Origin: Streptoverticillium olivoreticuli subsp. olivoreticuli
GTDB taxonomy: Bacteria > Actinomycetota > Actinomycetes > Streptomycetales > Streptomycetaceae
Length of the DNA stretch: 64,000 nucleotides
NCBI RefSeq assembly: GCF_003391135.1
Contig: NZ_CP031455.1
Location: forward strand, 1,364,001 to 1,428,000
Direction: 5' to 3'
Shown here piece by piece: positions 60,704 through 64,000 of the stretch. A program made the position numbers and the translations under genes. Numbering within the stretch: the first letter of the stretch is position 1; every line of letters begins with the position of its first letter. The notes beneath the pieces are model-generated. The model saw only the letters and a list, made by a program, of their open reading frames with translations, did not search any database and was not told the DNA's origin.

Positions 60704-63301
60704 GTGACATCCCCGCTCCCCGCCGCCGGCCGCCGCCGTCTGGTCCTCGTGGGCCACGGCATGGTCGGCCAGCGGTTCCTGGAAGCCCTCTTCGAGCAGG
60801 AAGAGGCGAAGACGCGCTGGCGGGTGACCGTGCTCGCGGAGGAGCCCCGGCCCGCGTACGACCGGGTGCGGCTCACCTCGGCGTTCTCCGGAACCACCGC
60901 CGAGGAACTGTCGCTGTGCCCGCCCGGCTTCCTCGCGGCGCACGGCATCGAGCTGCGCCTGGGGGATGCCGTCACCGGGGTGGACCGGCGGGAGCGGACG
61001 GTGCGCACCGCATCCGGCCACCGGGTGGGCTACGACGAGCTGGTGCTGGCCACCGGCTCGTACCCCTTCGTGCCGCCCGTGCCCGGACGCGACGCCGAGG
61101 GCTGCCACGTCTACCGCACCCTGGAGGACGTGGCAGCCATCCGGGCCCGCGCGGCGGGGGCCCGGACGGGTGCCGTCGTCGGGGGCGGGCTGCTGGGGCT
61201 GGAGGCCGCGGGGGCGCTGCGGGCCCTGGGTCTCGTCACGCACGTGGTGGAGTTCGCGCCCCGCCTGATGGCCGTGCAGATCGACGCGGGCGGGGGTGCG
61301 TTGCTGCGGCACAAGGTAGAGGCGCTGGGGGTGTCCGTGCACACCGGTGTGGGCGCGCAGGGCATCGAGGCCGGTCCGGACGGGCGGGTCCGCGCGATGA
61401 CGCTGTCGGACGGCACCCGGCTGTCGGTGGACCTCGTCGTCTTCGCCGCGGGGGTCCGGCCCCGGGACCGGCTGGCCGGGGAGTGCGGCCTGCCCGTCGG
61501 CGAGCGCGGGGGCATCGTCGTCGACACCCGCTGCCGGACGGCCGACCCGCGTATCCGGGCGATCGGCGAGTGCGCGCTGGCCGCCGACGGCCGCGTCTAC
61601 GGCCTGGTGGCCCCCGGCTACGCCATGGCCGAGGCCGCGGCCCGCGAACTCGACGGGCAGGACGCCCGCTTCACCGGCGGCGACACCTCGACGAAGCTCA
61701 AGCTGCTCGGCGTGGACGTGGCGAGCTTCGGGGACGCGCACGGCCGCGCCGACGGCGCCCTGGAGGTGCTGTACGCGAACAGCCGGGCCGGGGTCTACAA
61801 GAAGCTCGTCGTCGACGCGGACGGCGCCCTGCTCGGCGGCATCCTCATCGGCGACACCGACTCCTACGCCTCGCTGCGCCCGCTCGCCGGGAGCGGCGAG
61901 CCGCTGCCCGTACCACCGGAGCAGCTGGTGCTGCCCGCCGCGCCCGGCCGGCAGGCGGCCGGTGCGGCGGCGCTGCCCGACGAGGCCGTCGTCTGCTCCT
62001 GCCACCACGTCAGCAAAGCCGCGATCAGGTCGGCCGTCGGGGAGCGGGGCTGCGGCTCCGTGGCCGCGGTCAAGAAGTGCACCAAGGCAGGTACGGGCTG
62101 CGGGAGTTGCGAGAAGCTCCTCGGCGAGATCGTCGCCGAGGAGCTCGGCGCGGCGGGCGGCGCTCCCGCGCGCGGCCTGTGCGAGCACTTCGCCCACTCG
62201 CGCGCCGAGCTGTACGAGATCGTCCGTGTCAAGGGCATCACCACCTTCGCCCGGCTCGTCGCCGAGCACGGCAGCGGCCGGGGGTGCGCGGTCTGCAAGC
62301 CGGTCGTGGCCTCCGTCCTGGCGGGGCTGGGCGACACGCCGTACATCCTGGACGGCGAACAGGCCGCCCTCCAGGACACCAACGACCACTTCCTCGCCAA
62401 CATCCAGCGCAACGGCTCCTACTCCGTGGTGCCGCGCATCCCCGGCGGGGAGATCACCCCCGACGGCCTGATCACCATCGGCGCCATCGCCCGCGACTTC
62501 GGCCTCTACACGAAGATCACCGGAGGACAGCGGATCGACATGCTCGGCGCCACGGTCGACCAGCTGCCCGCCATCTGGCGGCGCCTGGTCGACGCCGGGT
62601 TCGAGTCCGGGCACGCCTACGGCAAGGCCCTGCGCACCGTGAAGTCCTGTGTGGGGCGGACCTGGTGCCGGTACGGCGTGCAGGACTCCGTCGCGCTCGC
62701 CATCGAGCTGGAGCTGCGCTACCGCGGGCTGCGCGCGCCGCACAAGCTCAAGTCGGCCGTGTCCGGGTGCGCCCGCGAGTGCGCCGAGGCCCGCGGCAAG
62801 GACTTCGGGGTGATCGCGACCGCCGCGGGCTGGAACCTCTACGTGGGAGGCAACGGCGGCACCTCGCCCCGCCACGCCGACCTGCTGATCGAGGACGTCG
62901 ACCGCGCCACCCTCGTCCGGACGATCGACCGCTTCCTGATGTTCTACATCCGCACCGCCGACCGCCTCGAACGCACCGCCCCCTGGATCGAGCGGCTGGA
63001 GGGCGGTCTCGACCACCTGCGCGCCGTGATCGTCGACGACACCCTGGGCATCTGCGCCGAACTCGACTCCCTGATGGCCCGTCACATCCGGTGCTACGAG
63101 GACGAGTGGGCCGCGACCCTCGCCGACCCCGAACGCCTGCGCCGCTTCTCCTCCTTCGTCAACGCCCCCGGCACCCCCGACCCCGCCGTGCGCTTCGTAC
63201 CCGAACGCGCCCAGATCCGCCCCGCCCGCCCGGACGAGGACGGCCACGTCCTCCCCTCCCCCACGGACATCGCACTCGCAGGGAAGGCATCCGCACGATG
63301 A
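60704..63301 (+). CDS. nirB: NAD(P)H nitrite reductase large subunit
   Basis: This 865-residue enzyme reduces nitrite to ammonium. Residues 1-400 are the FAD/NAD(P)H reductase (GHGMVGQRFLEALFEQE, GGGLLGLEAAGALR, IRAIGECA). Residues 425-530 hold the BFD-like [2Fe-2S] region (VCSCHHVSK and CTKAGTGCGSC, then GCAVCKP). The C-terminal part holds the siroheme/[4Fe-4S] ligands in CVGRTWCRYGVQD and SGCARECAEARGKDFG. GAAGGAG lies eight bases before the GTG. It overlaps the NirD-NarK fusion gene as ATGA. Confidence 0.93.
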   Translation: MTSPLPAAGRRRLVLVGHGMVGQRFLEALFEQEEAKTRWRVTVLAEEPRPAYDRVRLTSAFSGTTAEELSLCPPGFLAAHGIELRLGDAVTGVDRRERTVRTASGHRVGYDELVLATGSYPFVPPVPGRDAEGCHVYRTLEDVAAIRARAAGARTGAVVGGGLLGLEAAGALRALGLVTHVVEFAPRLMAVQIDAGGGALLRHKVEALGVSVHTGVGAQGIEAGPDGRVRAMTLSDGTRLSVDLVVFAAGVRPRDRLAGECGLPVGERGGIVVDTRCRTADPRIRAIGECALAADGRVYGLVAPGYAMAEAAARELDGQDARFTGGDTSTKLKLLGVDVASFGDAHGRADGALEVLYANSRAGVYKKLVVDADGALLGGILIGDTDSYASLRPLAGSGEPLPVPPEQLVLPAAPGRQAAGAAALPDEAVVCSCHHVSKAAIRSAVGERGCGSVAAVKKCTKAGTGCGSCEKLLGEIVAEELGAAGGAPARGLCEHFAHSRAELYEIVRVKGITTFARLVAEHGSGRGCAVCKPVVASVLAGLGDTPYILDGEQAALQDTNDHFLANIQRNGSYSVVPRIPGGEITPDGLITIGAIARDFGLYTKITGGQRIDMLGATVDQLPAIWRRLVDAGFESGHAYGKALRTVKSCVGRTWCRYGVQDSVALAIELELRYRGLRAPHKLKSAVSGCARECAEARGKDFGVIATAAGWNLYVGGNGGTSPRHADLLIEDVDRATLVRTIDRFLMFYIRTADRLERTAPWIERLEGGLDHLRAVIVDDTLGICAELDSLMARHIRCYEDEWAATLADPERLRRFSSFVNAPGTPDPAVRFVPERAQIRPARPDEDGHVLPSPTDIALAGKASAR

Positions 63302-64000
63302 ACGACGCCGCGCTCCCCCGCACACCGCAGCCGCCCGTCACCGCTCCGGCGCCGATCGTGGAGATCGGCGACGGCACCACCTGGACGGCCGTGTGCCGCT
63401 ACGACGAGCTCACCCCGGGCCGGGGGCGCACCGCCCTGGTCGGGGACGAGCAGGTGGCACTCTTCCGCGACGACTCCGGCGCCCTGTTCGCCCTCGCCAA
63501 CCACGACCCGTTCAGCGGCGCGTACGTCATCTCGCGCGGCATCACCGGAAGCCGGGACGGGGTGCCCGTGGTGACCTCGCCGATGTACAAGCAGACCTTC
63601 GACCTGCGCACCGGCGCCTGCCTCGACGAGGGGGACACCGTCGACGGGGCGCCGGCCGTGCTGCGCACCTGGCAGGTCCGTACGGTCGAGGAGCAGTCGG
63701 CCGGCGCGCGGCCGCGCGGCCGTACCCAAGCCGAGTGGCACCCGGAGGACCCCGGCTTCTGGGAGCGCACCGGCGCCCGTGTCGCGCGGCGGAACCTGGT
63801 GCTGTCCGTCGTCACGGAACACATCGGGTTCTCGGTGTGGAGCATGTGGTCGGTGCTCGTGCTCTTCCTCGGGCCGGAGTACGGCATCGACCCGGCCGGC
63901 AAGTTCACGCTCACCGCCCTCCCCACGGCTCTCGGGGCGCTGCTGCGCCTGCCGTACGCCTGGGCCGTCACCCGCTTCGGCGGCCGGAACTGGACGCTTG
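63298..64000 (+). CDS. NirD-NarK fusion, 3' truncated by the window
   Basis: The frame is open from the ATG at 63298 to the window end (234 codons). Residues 20-140 form a Rieske-like NirD domain (TWTAVCRYDELTPGRG, LFALANHDPFSGAYVISRG, PVVTSPMYKQTFDLRTG); like other NirD proteins it lacks the iron-binding Cys/His pairs. A linker (residues 140-170) leads into the start of a NarK-type MFS nitrate/nitrite transporter (VTEHIGFSVWSMWSVLVLFL and LTALPTALGALLRLPYAW). No stop or new start is seen between them, so one protein would place nitrite reductase at the nitrite entry point. Confidence 0.85.
   Translation, partial: MNDAALPRTPQPPVTAPAPIVEIGDGTTWTAVCRYDELTPGRGRTALVGDEQVALFRDDSGALFALANHDPFSGAYVISRGITGSRDGVPVVTSPMYKQTFDLRTGACLDEGDTVDGAPAVLRTWQVRTVEEQSAGARPRGRTQAEWHPEDPGFWERTGARVARRNLVLSVVTEHIGFSVWSMWSVLVLFLGPEYGIDPAGKFTLTALPTALGALLRLPYAWAVTRFGGRNWTL

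Overview
The window is high-GC DNA with GTG and TTG starts, 4-bp ATGA/GTGA overlaps and dense divergent operons. Together with a streptavidin homologue, a type I-E style CRISPR array and an indolocarbazole-type gene set, this points to a Streptomyces or close relative. The 5' end cuts a GH92 alpha-mannosidase gene and the 3' end cuts a NirD-NarK fusion gene.

Region 2.1-13.9 kb is a compact tryptophan-dimer (bisindole) cluster. Two minus-strand genes (flavin monooxygenase and imine-reductase-like enzyme) diverge from a plus-strand run of a StaO/RebO-type amino acid oxidase, a StaD/RebD/VioB-type chromopyrrolate synthase, a StaP-type P450, a ferredoxin, a ferredoxin reductase and a second P450. 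No halogenase, glycosyltransferase or methyltransferase is visible. Region 14.1-25.3 kb is mostly housekeeping or transport: a ThDP enzyme, two amino-acid permeases, a complete Zur-type zinc ABC operon (lipoprotein, ATPase, two permeases, Fur-family regulator) behind Zur-box-like palindromes, a GNAT enzyme and an unknown protein.

Region 25.4-31.1 kb is a decayed zone. It holds an ArsR-MFS pair broken by frameshift and deletion, a frameshifted DUF6086-type gene, a 20-repeat CRISPR array without cas genes, remnants of a DUF2075 helicase-like gene and a MazG-like gene, and a membrane-protein tandem duplication with one broken copy. Region 31.1-41.0 kb holds a TetX-like monooxygenase with a divergent GntR-TetR fusion regulator, a secreted trypsin-like protein, a DUF4232 protein, a HelD-type helicase, a MarR-regulated ABC-2 exporter with a palindromic operator at the MarR start, and a winged-helix regulator.

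Region 41.1-55.9 kb is the most unusual part. A P450 converges on an operon of acyl-AMP ligase, NRPS (carrier-Cy-A-PCP-E, with a cysteine-type A-domain code), SDR and MFS exporter. Next to it are a second acyl-activating enzyme, a complete BioN-BioY-BioM biotin ECF transporter and a streptavidin homologue with all biotin contacts retained. I propose, as inference, that this is a biotin-antagonism locus making a cysteine-derived thiazoline/thiazolidine antimetabolite, possibly of the acidomycin type. Region 56.0-64.0 kb is a nitrate/nitrite assimilation operon (NasA, flavoprotein, NirB, NirD-NarK fusion) divergent from a HemD-wHTH fusion regulator.
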